From Chloroflexota bacterium (GTDB taxonomy: Bacteria > Chloroflexota > UBA11872 > VXNJ01), in contig VXNJ01000016.1 of NCBI GenBank assembly GCA_009840625.1, positions 1-64,000 of the forward strand: 64,000 bases of DNA. Reading direction: 5' to 3'. Within the stretch, counting starts at the first letter, position 1. Every line of letters begins with the position of its first letter. Below the pieces are notes generated by a model that was given only the letters and a program-made list of their open reading frames with translations, ran no database searches and had not been told where the DNA came from. The translations under genes were made by a program, and so were the position numbers. Shown here piece after piece: positions 41,330 through 50,912 of the stretch.

Positions 41330-43642
41330 TTGCTTGACCTGATTCGACGACTGATCCCCGAGATCGGCGGTCCGGCCCACGAAGATGGGCGGGCCGAAGA
41401 AGAGGCGACCGGCCAGAAGATTGCTCCCGGCGAGGTCTTGCAGCTGGGACCCGAGGTCGAGATCGGTCACGACTGGTTCGAGGTGAAGGGCCGGCGTTTT
41501 CCGCGCCTTAAGGAGCGCGTCCGCCAGGCCCTGCCCGAAGACGCCTCCCATTTCCGGCCCGCGGAAGCCGACGACTTCTCCCAGTCGGTTCCCCGGCGTC
41601 ACGAGATTTTTGCCCACCTGACCGCCGACATGGCCGACTTGCTGGAACGAATTGCCGAGATCGATTCCAATCCGCGGCTGGGTTCAATGATGCTGATTTC
41701 CGGGCCCACCGGTTGCGGCAAGACAACCCTCGCCAAGACCTACTGCTTCGCCGCCAACCTGCCGATCACCGAGCTGAATTTCTCGGGCGACTCCACCCTG
41801 ACCGATTTCTTCCACCGCACCGAGGTCATCACCGACGCGGCCGGGACCCAGACCACCCAGGTAATGCTCGGGCCGGCCGCGGAAGCGATGCTCTACGGCA
41901 AAAAACTGCTCATCAACGAACTGAACATGCTTCCGGCCGACCTGATGAGCGCCATAACTTCGGCGGTCGACACCGGACGCCTGCTGCTCTCATCGACCCG
42001 GATGGGCAACGTCGAAATCGCGCTGCACGAGGACTTCGGGATCATCGCGACCGCGAACCCCGACTACATCGGTACCTCGGAAATGGGCAAACCGCTGCGG
42101 CGACGCTTCGGGGTCGGCCTGGGTGACATCACCATGGGATTCCTTCCGCCCGAGCAGGAAACCGAATCGCTCCTGGCCGAATTCGGGCGCATCAGGCTGC
42201 TGGAGGCGGCCGGTATCGAAGCCGATCCCGGTATCGCCGAGCGGCTGGTGGCGGTCGCCGACCGGCTCCGCAATCACCAGGATTTCGGCGCCCGGATGCG
42301 CGACCGCATTTCAACCCGGGCCCTTCTCCACTGGCTGGCAACCGGTTACCTCACCGGCCTGCCGATGGCTGAGATCGGCGCCCGCGCGGTCCTGACCATC
42401 GCTCCCGGCGACATCTTTGACGAGGTGGCCCGCACCGCCGCCAAGATGTTGGGTGGCCTGCGCGCCGCCGACGGTCCCCCGCGGCGTCTCGCCGGCGCCC
42501 TGCTCTCGCGCAAGGGGCCCGAACCGGGGCAGGCCGTGCCCGTGCCCGAACTCGATCACCCGCTCGAAGAGGAACCGGACGCGGTCAGCGAATCGGTCGA
42601 CGGAGCGGCGATCGAACTCAGTGACGGGGTCAGGGTCGCGGTGGCTCCACGCGAGGCGGGGGCCCCGCGACTTGCCGCCTTCGACCGCCGCGGGCAGCCG
42701 ATTTCCGACCGCAGCGAGCTGGCCACGGTTCGATCGCAACTGCGCCGCCAGCTCAACATCAATCTGCCCCAACCGCTGGGCAATCCGCCCGAGCGGGACC
42801 GGATCCTGCCGTGCCTTACGGGCACCACCCACGGCGCCCTGCAACTGGCCCAGAGCGCGGTCCTGCTGGGCTGGCCGGTGCTGCTGCGCGGCCCCTCGGG
42901 GTGTGGCAAATCGGCCCTGGCCCGAACCCTGGCCGCGCAATGGCATTTGCCGGTGGTCGAGTTCTCCTTCACCGGCGAGACCGACAAGAGCGATCTGACC
43001 GCGGTGCGCCAGATGCGTGCCGGCCGCACCCGCTGGAACGTGCAGGCGTTCATGGAGGCGGTCCAGGCCGGCTATTTCGTAATCATCAATGAGTACAACC
43101 TCGCCTACCCGGACGTGCACTCGATCATCAACGGCCTATTCGACAAGGCCGGACTCGTGACCCTGCCGGACGGATCCCAGTTCCGGGCCCACCCCCACTT
43201 CCGCCTGGTGGCGACCGCCGCGCCCGACGGCCCCGGGGTCAAACCCCTCAATGAGGGCGTGGAGAACCGGTTCGGGGCCGTAATCGCGATGGACTACCCC
43301 CCTCCGGAAGAAGAGCGGGCCATCCTGGCCGCAATCGCCGCCCCCGACGCCGATCCGCAGGTGCTCGACTCGCTCTGCCAATTGGCCAATACCTCGCGTC
43401 GGCTGCTAGCCGGCGACCTGGACGAGCAGGCCGGCGAAGGCTTCGGCAACATTCCGCCCGACCTGGCCTCGGGCGTCGCCGAGCGCACCGCCCTCACCAC
43501 GGCCGAACTGGTGATGCTGGCCCGCGGCTCCAGGGACCGCGCCGAACTGGTCGCCTGGTATCGGCGGGGAGTCATCGAGGGCGCCAGCGAGGAGATAGAG
43601 CGGGTGCTGGAACCGGTCCTGGCCAACTATGGACTCGCCTGA
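41330..43642 (+). CDS. tandem midasin/MoxR-like AAA+ ATPase
   Basis: This 770-residue protein has two AAA_5-type (MoxR/CobS/midasin-like) ATPase modules. Module 1 has Walker A GPTGCGKT at residues 125-132 and LLINELN at 193-199, then a sensor region (FGIIATANPD) and RRRF arginine fingers. A linker follows at about 375-480. Module 2 has Walker A GPSGCGKS at 521-528 and FVIINEYNLA at about 583-592, LVATAAPDG and ENRF. In both modules Walker B reads Asn-Glu where Asp-Glu is usual. Such ATPases work with VWA proteins to remodel or insert metal cofactors into targets, and the overlapping downstream gene is a VWA protein. The start is TTG 41330. The client protein is unknown. Confidence 0.85.
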   Translation: MLDLIRRLIPEIGGPAHEDGRAEEEATGQKIAPGEVLQLGPEVEIGHDWFEVKGRRFPRLKERVRQALPEDASHFRPAEADDFSQSVPRRHEIFAHLTADMADLLERIAEIDSNPRLGSMMLISGPTGCGKTTLAKTYCFAANLPITELNFSGDSTLTDFFHRTEVITDAAGTQTTQVMLGPAAEAMLYGKKLLINELNMLPADLMSAITSAVDTGRLLLSSTRMGNVEIALHEDFGIIATANPDYIGTSEMGKPLRRRFGVGLGDITMGFLPPEQETESLLAEFGRIRLLEAAGIEADPGIAERLVAVADRLRNHQDFGARMRDRISTRALLHWLATGYLTGLPMAEIGARAVLTIAPGDIFDEVARTAAKMLGGLRAADGPPRRLAGALLSRKGPEPGQAVPVPELDHPLEEEPDAVSESVDGAAIELSDGVRVAVAPREAGAPRLAAFDRRGQPISDRSELATVRSQLRRQLNINLPQPLGNPPERDRILPCLTGTTHGALQLAQSAVLLGWPVLLRGPSGCGKSALARTLAAQWHLPVVEFSFTGETDKSDLTAVRQMRAGRTRWNVQAFMEAVQAGYFVIINEYNLAYPDVHSIINGLFDKAGLVTLPDGSQFRAHPHFRLVATAAPDGPGVKPLNEGVENRFGAVIAMDYPPPEEERAILAAIAAPDADPQVLDSLCQLANTSRRLLAGDLDEQAGEGFGNIPPDLASGVAERTALTTAELVMLARGSRDRAELVAWYRRGVIEGASEEIERVLEPVLANYGLA

Positions 43643-45569
43643 GCACCTAGCGGCCGTCACCGGCGGCAGCACCGTCAAAAGCGGCGGGATCCTGCCCGGT
43701 GAACTCGAACTGGCCACCCGTTTGATCCTGGGCGATCGCGAACTGGCAGTGCTTCCCGGTCCCTGGTGGGCCTATCTGCCCGAAGAACGCCTGATCACCT
43801 ATCCCGAAGCCCTGACTCGCACCTGGTCGGATGAGCGCCTCGTCGGCGGTATGTGCCACCAGGTGGCCGAGGCGTTTTACACCGGACGAAGGGGTCGTAA
43901 CCGCATCGAATACTGGCTGCGCCAGCAGCGCCGGCACGGGTATCCGGCCGATTCGATGCGGCTGCTGGCTCTGACGGTCAACGACCTGCGGGTGAACCGG
44001 CTATATCTGCAGCGCCGGCCCGGGGCGGGTCCGTACTTCAGCGAGCTGTATCGAGTCTTGCCCGACCTGGAGCCGCGGTCCGACGTGGGCGCGCCGCCGG
44101 ACAGCTCCGGATTCTTGCGTCCGCCGCACCACCTGTTCCTCGACGCCCTCACCACCAGGGCGGTCAACCGGCGTTGGCCGGGAAATTGCGAGACGCCGTT
44201 CACGCCGGAGATGATCCAGGACGCGCTGGATCAGACCGACCGCGACGTGGAGCGCGCCATCGAATCAGACGACGTCGAATCGATGCTGCGGCGCCTCACC
44301 GGCAAGACCGCCCGGACCTACGCCGGATTGATCGGCGAATGGCAGGCGATGTCGCAGCAAACCGATCGGCCGGCCGGCGAGGAGGGCGGACAGCCGAACG
44401 CCCCCGCCGGCGAACAGGATGCGACTGCGGCGCGCGCCAATGCCGAAACGGCCGAAGGCGAGATCGGCGAGGAAGCCCTGCAGCTGCGCAGCGGGTCGGG
44501 AAGCTCGGAAGCGGTCCAGCGCGCGCGGCAGCGATTGCAGCAGCGCAAGATCGCCTCGCTGCGGGTGCGCGGCGCCCGCCGGCTGTTGGACCGCGAGCGC
44601 AATTCCCACCAGAGTCCGCGCTGGGCGGCCGAACTGGTCGAGGCGATTCGGCGCGGCGAAGCTGACGAGCGGGTCGACTACGAGAACTTCGACTACCTGG
44701 CCGCGGTCAACCGCCTGGAGAAGGGGATCAAGGCCACGGTCGAGGGAGACGGGCGCCATCCGGGCCTTGCCCAGATCATGGACCGTCGCCGGCAAGGCGA
44801 GTCCGAGGCGCACCGCCGCCCGCGAAAACGGCGATCGGGCGAGACCGGCAACATCGACCTGCAACGGCCCGAACGGGTGCTGACCGACCCGCTCAATGCA
44901 TTCCTCAAAGGATTGCGCGTGCCGCGCCAGGACCGCCAGCGCGACTTTGCCAGCTCGATCCTGCTGGACATCTCGGGGTCGATGGTCCAGAAGGGTTATC
45001 CGACCCGCAAGTTCGACCGGCTGGCCGACTCAGCGATCCTGTTCATCGAGATCCACGAGCGGCTGCGGATCCCCTTCGAGGTGATCGCTTTCTCCTCGCA
45101 GGTGACTCCGCTGTGGACGTTCGAGGAGTGCGTCTGGCCACGCCAGCTATCGGGTCGCGCCGCACCCTACGAGCCGCGCGACCACGCCGAAATCTTCAAG
45201 CGCCTCTATGACCTGGACCACAAGGACACCGACGACGCCGGGGCGCTGGCGGTGGCGCTGGAGCGGAGCCGCGAGCAGAAAGGCTTGAAAAGCGTATTCG
45301 TGGTAACCGACGGGATCTCCTCCGACCCGGCGCTGCTGCGCCGGGCCCTGATCGATATGCACCGCCGCAACCAAGCCGCCCTGCCGGACCAGCGCTACAA
45401 GGTGCTCGCGTTCGGCGTTGGCGTGGTCAAGTCGGAATTCCAACTGGCCTATCAGCCCACCCACGACGGCAAACCGCTGGCGTCCTGCGCGGGCGCGGTG
45501 GTCGAGAACGTGGCCGCGCTGCCGGAAATAATCCGCAGCGCCGTCGACGAGCGCATCCGCTATCTGTAG
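43629..45569 (+). CDS. VWA-domain protein, partner of the tandem AAA+ ATPase
   Basis: This 646-residue protein has a C-terminal von Willebrand A domain, with the MIDAS motif in SILLDISGSMVQKG (residues about 443-456), a Thr in DHKDTDDAGALAVAL and Asp in FVVTDGISSDP. It resembles the VWA half of CobT/CbbO/NorD-type partners. The N-terminal 230 residues (PGPWWAYLPEERLITYPE) form a conserved-looking domain without a name. Residues about 245-290 are an acidic, low-complexity linker, and 300-410 are rich in Arg. It overlaps the ATPase gene by 14 bases, so the two are made together. No signal peptide is present, so it acts in the cytoplasm. Confidence 0.85.
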   Translation: MDSPEHLAAVTGGSTVKSGGILPGELELATRLILGDRELAVLPGPWWAYLPEERLITYPEALTRTWSDERLVGGMCHQVAEAFYTGRRGRNRIEYWLRQQRRHGYPADSMRLLALTVNDLRVNRLYLQRRPGAGPYFSELYRVLPDLEPRSDVGAPPDSSGFLRPPHHLFLDALTTRAVNRRWPGNCETPFTPEMIQDALDQTDRDVERAIESDDVESMLRRLTGKTARTYAGLIGEWQAMSQQTDRPAGEEGGQPNAPAGEQDATAARANAETAEGEIGEEALQLRSGSGSSEAVQRARQRLQQRKIASLRVRGARRLLDRERNSHQSPRWAAELVEAIRRGEADERVDYENFDYLAAVNRLEKGIKATVEGDGRHPGLAQIMDRRRQGESEAHRRPRKRRSGETGNIDLQRPERVLTDPLNAFLKGLRVPRQDRQRDFASSILLDISGSMVQKGYPTRKFDRLADSAILFIEIHERLRIPFEVIAFSSQVTPLWTFEECVWPRQLSGRAAPYEPRDHAEIFKRLYDLDHKDTDDAGALAVALERSREQKGLKSVFVVTDGISSDPALLRRALIDMHRRNQAALPDQRYKVLAFGVGVVKSEFQLAYQPTHDGKPLASCAGAVVENVAALPEIIRSAVDERIRYL

Positions 45570-45578
45570 CCGGGCCTT

Positions 45579-45600
45579 TCGGGGCGCTTTGCGGCCCCGA
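45579..45600 (+). terminator. hairpin after the AAA/VWA operon
   Basis: TCGGGGC (45579-45585) pairs perfectly with GCCCCGA (45594-45600), loop GCTTTGCG, starting ten bases after the VWA stop. It is likely a terminator without a clear T-tract. The TATAAT of the next gene follows nine bases later. Confidence 0.5.
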
Positions 45601-45614
45601 TGCTCTCCTATAAT
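45586..45614 (+). promoter_or_regulatory. candidate sigma70-type promoter of the S1 gene
   Basis: A perfect TATAAT stands at 45609-45614, rare in this GC-rich window. A weak -35 (GCTTTG, 17 bases upstream) lies in the loop of the terminator hairpin. The leader to the TTG start of the S1 gene would be about 95 bases. Confidence 0.5.
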
Positions 45615-45714
45615 CCGACCTTAAGAAAGCCCGCGCGCGTGCGCCGGTCCGCCATTCCCACCGGTCGGCGGCAACTTCCCAGCGGGCCCAACTCCAGGAC
45701 TGGACGAGCAGAAC

Positions 45715-46938
45715 TTGCCCACGCCAACGGCGATTAGGCGTCAGATACGCGAATTTGCGCCGGACACCGATTACGAAGAACTTGCGGGCATGGGTGATCT
45801 GCTCGACCACGGCGAGCACGAAGTACGGCTCCTGACGCGCGGTGAACTGGTCACCGGCCGGGTCATGCGGATCTCGGGCGAGGAAGTGATGGTCGACGTC
45901 GGCCTCAAGTCCGAGGGCGTCGTGGTCGGCCGCGAGCTCTTCGACCCACACTACATGGAAGACCGCCTCGACCTGGAGATCGGCGACGAGATAGACGTAT
46001 TCGTCCTCCAGCCCGAGGGTGACGCCGCCGCGATGCTTTCGATCCGCCGGGCATTCCAGGAGAAGCTCTGGCAGGAGACCGAGCGCATATACCAGGAAGG
46101 CACGGTCGTCGAGACCCGCATCACCGAATTCAACAAGGGCGGGGTGCTGGTCGACGTCGGTCCCCGCGGATTCGTGCCGATGTCGCAGCTGACTTCGCTC
46201 GGGCCGTCGATCCCGCGCGACCAGCGCGAAGAGCTGGCCGAGATGCTCTCGGCCCTGGTGGGCAAGACCATCCGGGTCAAGATCATCGAAATGGACAAGC
46301 GTCGCAACCGCCTGATCCTTTCCGAGCGGGCGGCCGAGCGCGAGGCCCGCGCCAAACGGCGCGACGCGCTCCTGGGCCGCTTCAAGGTCGGCCAGGTGGT
46401 GCGCGGCCGGGTTTCCAACCTGGCCACCTTCGGCGCCTTCATCGACCTGGGCGGAGCCGACGGGTTGGCTCACATCTCCGAGCTTGCCTGGAGTCGGGTC
46501 AGCGACCCGGCCGAGGTCATCAAGGCCGGCGATGAGATCGACGTTTACATCCTGGCTCTGGACCGGGTGGACAAGAAGATCGCCCTGAGTGTGCGGCGCA
46601 CCAAACCCGACCCCTGGCGGGACATCGAGGCGCGCTACGCGGTCGAGCAGGTCGTCGACGGCACGGTCACCAATCTGGCCACATTCGGGGTGTTTGTACG
46701 CCTGGAGGACGGGATCGAGGGCCTGGCCCACGTGGCTGACGTCGAGGACGGGGCCATGGTCGGATTTCGCGAGGGCGACGTTCGCAAGTTCAAGATCCTC
46801 AATATCGAGACCCGCCGCCGCCGGATCCGGCTCCTGCCGTCCGACGCCGCGCCGACGCGCGAACTGGCGGACCTGCAGGCTTCCGACAGCGAGGGCGGGA
46901 CGATCGTGGGTACGGCCGAGTATTCCGGCCCCGAATAA
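45715..46938 (+). CDS. rpsA: ribosomal protein S1-like RNA-binding protein (four S1 repeats)
   Basis: This 407-residue protein has four S1 (OB-fold) repeats starting near residues 44 (GELVTGRVMRISGEEVMVDVG), 127 (VVETRITEFNKGGVLVDVG), 225 (GQVVRGRVSNLATFGAFIDLG) and 310 (VVDGTVTNLATFGVFVRLE). S1 proteins help mRNA bind the 30S ribosome. The last two repeats have the typical F-G-A-F-I/V core. The start is TTG 45715, with GAGCAG upstream. It is single in its transcription unit, with a likely own promoter, and 130 bases separate it from clpC. Confidence 0.9.
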   Translation: MPTPTAIRRQIREFAPDTDYEELAGMGDLLDHGEHEVRLLTRGELVTGRVMRISGEEVMVDVGLKSEGVVVGRELFDPHYMEDRLDLEIGDEIDVFVLQPEGDAAAMLSIRRAFQEKLWQETERIYQEGTVVETRITEFNKGGVLVDVGPRGFVPMSQLTSLGPSIPRDQREELAEMLSALVGKTIRVKIIEMDKRRNRLILSERAAEREARAKRRDALLGRFKVGQVVRGRVSNLATFGAFIDLGGADGLAHISELAWSRVSDPAEVIKAGDEIDVYILALDRVDKKIALSVRRTKPDPWRDIEARYAVEQVVDGTVTNLATFGVFVRLEDGIEGLAHVADVEDGAMVGFREGDVRKFKILNIETRRRRIRLLPSDAAPTRELADLQASDSEGGTIVGTAEYSGPE

Positions 46939-47068
46939 ACCGCCCGCAAAACTCACTCGCGCAACCCCAAGAATTTCGACTGGTCGTCGCCACAGAGGCG
47001 ATCCAACCGCCCGAGTCAACCCGTTATTGGTAACAATTGAGTAGCCGGATCTAGCTGGGGGTTGGCAC

Positions 47069-49534
47069 GTGAACGAGCGACTCGACAAGTTCACTGAACG
47101 CGCCAAGAAGGTTTTGGTTTACGCGCAGGACGAGGCTACGCGGTTCAATCACACCTACATCGGCACCGAGCACCTGCTGCTGGGACTGCTGCGCGAGGGA
47201 GATGGGATAGCCGCCAAGGCGCTTGGCAACCTCGGCGTCGAACTCAACAAAGTCCGCTCGGCGGTCGAGTTCATCATCGGGCGCGGTGAAAAAGTCGTCG
47301 TCCAGGACATAAACCTGACTCCGCGCGCCAAGCGCGTGATCGAGCTGGCGGTCGAGGAAGCTCGCCGCCTGGGCCACAACTACATCGGCACCGAGCACCT
47401 GTTGCTGGGACTGGTCCGCGAGGGCGAGGGCATCGCCGCCGGCGTGCTGGAGAGCCTGGGAGTGAACCTGGAAAAGGTCCGCGCCCAAGTTGTGCGGGTC
47501 GTATCGCAGGGAACCGGCGAAACCAAGCGGCCCGGCCGCAGCCAGCGCCGCAAGTCGTCTTCGACGCCGGTACTGGATTCGCTGGGGATTGACCTGACCG
47601 CCGCCGCGCGGCGCGACGAACTCGATCCGGTGATCGGGCGGGCCGACGAGATCGACCGCGTGATCCACATACTCTCGCGACGAACCAAGAACAACCCCGC
47701 CCTGGTCGGCGATCCCGGCGTGGGCAAGACCGCGATCGTCGAGGGGCTTGCCCAGAAGATCGTGGTCGGCGACATTCCCGAGAGCCTGCGCGACCGGCGC
47801 CTGCTGACCCTGGACATCGGCCTGCTGGTTGCCGGAACCAAATACCGCGGGGAATTCGAGGAGCGCCTCAAGAAAGTCATCGAGGAAATCCGCAGCTCCA
47901 AAGACTGCGTGGTTTTCATCGACGAGCTGCACACCCTGGTCGGGGCCGGCGCCGCCGAAGGCGCGATCGATGCGGCCAACATACTCAAACCGGCGCTGGC
48001 GCGCGGCGAGCTCCAATGCATCGGCGCCACCACCGCCGACGAGTACCGCAAGTACGTGGAGCGCGACGCGGCCCTGGAACGCCGCTTCCAGCAGGTTCGG
48101 GTGCGCGAATCCACCATCGAGGAAACGACCGAAATCCTGCTTGGCGTCCGCTCCCGCTACGAGGAACACCACGGCGTCGAGATTACCGACGCGGCGGTCG
48201 TTTCGGCGGCGGAGATGGCGGGTCGCTACGTGACCGACCGATTCCTGCCCGACAAGGCAATCGACGTCATCGACGAGGCTGCCGCGCGGGTGAACATCCG
48301 GGCCGGATCGACCTCGTCGGCCCTGCGCGAGCTACAGCAGAAGATCGAGGAGCTAGTCCGGCACAAGGACGCCGCGATATCGCGATCGCAATTCGAGGAA
48401 GCCGACACCCTGCGCGAGCAGGAGCGCGAGCTCCGCGCCAAAGCCGAGGCGATGGAAACCGACTGGCTCGAGAACCGGGCCCGGGAAGCGCCCAAGGTTC
48501 AGGAAGAAGACGTCGCCCAGGTGGTCTCGGTATGGACCGGGATCCCGGTCCACCGCATCGCCGAGGAAGAGTCCAAGCGGCTCCTGCACATGGAGGATGA
48601 ACTCCACCGGACGGTGATCTCGCAGGACGAGGCCATTGCCACCCTGGCCAAGGCGGTACGCCGCGCCCGGGCCGGATTAAAAGACCCCAAGCGACCGATC
48701 GGGAGCTTCATCTTCATGGGTCCGACCGGCGTCGGCAAAACCCTGCTGGCGCGCGCGCTGGCCGAATTCCTGTTCGGAAGCCAGGACGCGCTCATCCGGA
48801 TCGACATGTCCGAGTACATGGAAAGGCACTCGGTATCGCGTCTGGTCGGGGCGCCGCCGGGTTACATCGGTTACGACGACGCCGGCCAACTGACCGAGGC
48901 GGCGCGCCGGCGACCCTATTCGGTAATTCTTCTGGACGAGATCGAAAAGGCCCACCCGGACGTCTTCAACGTGCTTCTGCAGATGATGGAGGACGGACGG
49001 CTGACTGACTCCAAGGGCCGCACCGTCGATTTCCGCAACACGGTCCTGATCATGACCTCAAATATCGGCGCCAAGCAGATCAAACGGGTCGGCGGGCTCG
49101 GATTCTCCGGTGCCGATCCCGAGCAGGACGATGAAGGTTTCTACCGCGACATGAAGTCCAAGGTCACCACCGAACTCAAAAAGGCATTCCGGCCCGAATT
49201 CCTCAACCGAATCGACGCCTCCGTCGTTTTCCGTTCGCTGGGCAGGGCCGACATCGACCAGATCGTGGACCTGGAACTGGAAAACCTGCGCGCCCGACTG
49301 CGCGAGCACGAAATCGGAATCCAGCTCTCTGCGGAGGCACTCGGCCTGTTGGCCGAACGCGGCTACGACCCCGATTTCGGGGCCCGCCCGCTGCGCCGGG
49401 TCATCCAGCAGCTGCTCGAGGACCCGCTGGCCGAGACCCTGCTTTCGGGTGAATTGCCGAACGGGGCCAAGGTGATGGTCGAGCGCGACGGCGACGAGCT
49501 GGTTACGCAGGTCCTGGAACCGCTCGAAGTCTGA
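47069..49534 (+). CDS. clpC: ClpC AAA+ unfoldase
   Basis: ClpC is a class I Clp ATPase that unfolds proteins and feeds ClpP. The 821-residue protein has two N-terminal Clp_N repeats ([16 protein letters not shown] and [18 protein letters not shown]). The first AAA domain has GDPGVGKT at about residue 213. A middle domain with a UVR-like stretch ([20 protein letters not shown]) follows, then the second AAA domain with GPTGVGKT at about 551. The C-terminal region reads [26 protein letters not shown] 47069 is preceded by GGGGGT. It begins a clpC-ispD-ispF-cysS order like that near clpC in Firmicutes. Confidence 0.97.
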   Translation: MNERLDKFTERAKKVLVYAQDEATRFNHTYIGTEHLLLGLLREGDGIAAKALGNLGVELNKVRSAVEFIIGRGEKVVVQDINLTPRAKRVIELAVEEARRLGHNYIGTEHLLLGLVREGEGIAAGVLESLGVNLEKVRAQVVRVVSQGTGETKRPGRSQRRKSSSTPVLDSLGIDLTAAARRDELDPVIGRADEIDRVIHILSRRTKNNPALVGDPGVGKTAIVEGLAQKIVVGDIPESLRDRRLLTLDIGLLVAGTKYRGEFEERLKKVIEEIRSSKDCVVFIDELHTLVGAGAAEGAIDAANILKPALARGELQCIGATTADEYRKYVERDAALERRFQQVRVRESTIEETTEILLGVRSRYEEHHGVEITDAAVVSAAEMAGRYVTDRFLPDKAIDVIDEAAARVNIRAGSTSSALRELQQKIEELVRHKDAAISRSQFEEADTLREQERELRAKAEAMETDWLENRAREAPKVQEEDVAQVVSVWTGIPVHRIAEEESKRLLHMEDELHRTVISQDEAIATLAKAVRRARAGLKDPKRPIGSFIFMGPTGVGKTLLARALAEFLFGSQDALIRIDMSEYMERHSVSRLVGAPPGYIGYDDAGQLTEAARRRPYSVILLDEIEKAHPDVFNVLLQMMEDGRLTDSKGRTVDFRNTVLIMTSNIGAKQIKRVGGLGFSGADPEQDDEGFYRDMKSKVTTELKKAFRPEFLNRIDASVVFRSLGRADIDQIVDLELENLRARLREHEIGIQLSAEALGLLAERGYDPDFGARPLRRVIQQLLEDPLAETLLSGELPNGAKVMVERDGDELVTQVLEPLEV

Positions 49535-49588
49535 CGCCCCGGCGGCGTCGATTGGGCCCGCGCACGCGGAAATCGCGCCACTGAAGTA

Positions 49589-50293
49589 ATGCATCGCGAA
49601 CCATCGAGTCCCGATTGCGTCGCGATCCTGCTGGCGGCCGGATCCGCGCGGCGTTTCGGGGCCGACAAGCTGCAATCGCGCCTGGGCGGTCGCCCGCTGC
49701 TGGCATGGGCGCTCGGGACCCTGCTTGCAAGCCCCGCGATCGGCGCAGTGCAATTGGTCGGCTCGGAATCCAATCTGGGCTGGTTGGCCGAATTGGCCTC
49801 CGACGGCAGCGACGCCAAGCTCTTGGATCCCTGCCCGGGCGGACGGGTTCGGTCCGAATCCACGCTCGCCGGCCTGGAAGCGGCCGGCGGCGAATGGACC
49901 TGGGCGCTGGTTCACGATGGGGCGCGCCCGTTCATCAGTTCGGCGATGATCGACGCCGGACTGGCGACCGCGCGCGACGTCGGGGCGGCGATCGCGGCCG
50001 TGCCCGCCCAGGACACCGTGCAGATCGTAAACGAGCAGGGACTGATCGATCGGACTCCGCCCCGCAGCAACGCCTATCTTGCCCAGACTCCGCAGATAGC
50101 GCGCCGCCAACTGCTGCTTGAGGCGCACCGCCGGTTTGCATCCGAACTGGAGCGGTTCACCGATGAGGCCTCGGTTCTGCGCGCGGTCGGCCAGCCGGTC
50201 GGGGTTTTTGCCGGCGACCGCAATAACCTGAAAATTACCGGGCCCGGAGATCTGGCCCTGGCGCGGGCGATCCTGGCCGAATTCGAAAACTGA
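49589..50293 (+). CDS. ispD: 2-C-methyl-D-erythritol 4-phosphate cytidylyltransferase
   Basis: IspD joins MEP with CTP in the non-mevalonate isoprenoid pathway. The 234-residue protein has the CTP-binding N-terminus AILLAAGSARRFGADKLQSRLGG, ALVHDGARPFISSAMI, AYLAQTPQIARRQLL, FTDEASVL and the final NLKITGPGDLALA. The length and motifs are standard. It is directly followed by ispF, the third-next enzyme of the same pathway. Confidence 0.95.
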   Translation: MHREPSSPDCVAILLAAGSARRFGADKLQSRLGGRPLLAWALGTLLASPAIGAVQLVGSESNLGWLAELASDGSDAKLLDPCPGGRVRSESTLAGLEAAGGEWTWALVHDGARPFISSAMIDAGLATARDVGAAIAAVPAQDTVQIVNEQGLIDRTPPRSNAYLAQTPQIARRQLLLEAHRRFASELERFTDEASVLRAVGQPVGVFAGDRNNLKITGPGDLALARAILAEFEN

Positions 50294-50314
50294 GTCCGAC
50301 GACCGGAGCAGAAG

Positions 50315-50803
50315 ATGACCCAGAAACGCATCGGCCAAGGCCACGACCTGCACCGCCTCGAGGCCGGCGGGCCGCTGCGCCTTTGCGGAATCGACGTCGA
50401 CGCGCCGTTTGAGGCGGTCGGTCACTCCGACGCGGACGTGGGAATTCACGCGTTGGTCGACGCCCTGTTGGGAGCCGCCCAGCTGGGGGACATCGGTCGG
50501 ACATTCCCGGACACCGATCCCGCCCATGCCGACGCGAACTCGGCCGACCTCCTCTGGGAGGTCCACAACCGGGTCCGATCCCTGGGCTGGCGGATCGAAA
50601 ACGTCGACCTGACCATTCATCTGGAACGCCCGCGCCTGGCGCCCTACGCATCCCAATTCGCGGCCCGGCTGGGCGGGATAACCAACGTGACGCCCTACCG
50701 CTTCAACATCAAGGCCAAGACCGCCGAGGGTCTGGGGCCGGTGGGGGATTCCGCGGCGGTGGCCGCCGACTGCGTCGTGCTGCTTACCAAGATGGGCCGC
50801 TGA
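50315..50803 (+). CDS. ispF: 2-C-methyl-D-erythritol 2,4-cyclodiphosphate synthase
   Basis: IspF forms the cyclic diphosphate in the MEP pathway. The 162-residue protein has the zinc ligands in RIGQGHDLHRLEAGG (Asp and His) and the further His in VGHSDADVGIHALVDALLGA, FPDTDPAHADA, and the nucleotide-binding IKAKTAEGLGPVGDSAAVAADCVVLL. All expected residues are present. It follows ispD after 21 bases. Confidence 0.95.
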   Translation: MTQKRIGQGHDLHRLEAGGPLRLCGIDVDAPFEAVGHSDADVGIHALVDALLGAAQLGDIGRTFPDTDPAHADANSADLLWEVHNRVRSLGWRIENVDLTIHLERPRLAPYASQFAARLGGITNVTPYRFNIKAKTAEGLGPVGDSAAVAADCVVLLTKMGR

Positions 50804-50808
50804 ACCGA

Positions 50809-50824
50809 CCGCTCGCGCGAGCGG
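50809..50824 (+). terminator. hairpin after ispF
   Basis: The perfect palindrome CCGCTCGCGCGAGCGG starts five bases after the ispF stop and is followed by AATAAAATTT about ten bases later. It is a candidate terminator or pause site between ispF and cysS. Confidence 0.45.
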
Positions 50825-50912
50825 CTACGCCAATAAAATTTGCCGGGCGATCGGGGCAAGCTGCCGACGACCGCTTGCACCCGACGCAAATCGCCAGCCA
50901 GGAACTAGGGTT

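Noticed and set aside
45427-47106. 559-residue minus-strand open frame across the S1 gene
   Set aside because: It is antisense to a protein with four clear S1 repeats; the reading is a composition artefact of GC-rich codons.
49058-50656. 532-residue minus-strand open frame across clpC, ispD and ispF
   Set aside because: It crosses three well-identified genes on the other strand and has no recognisable motif.
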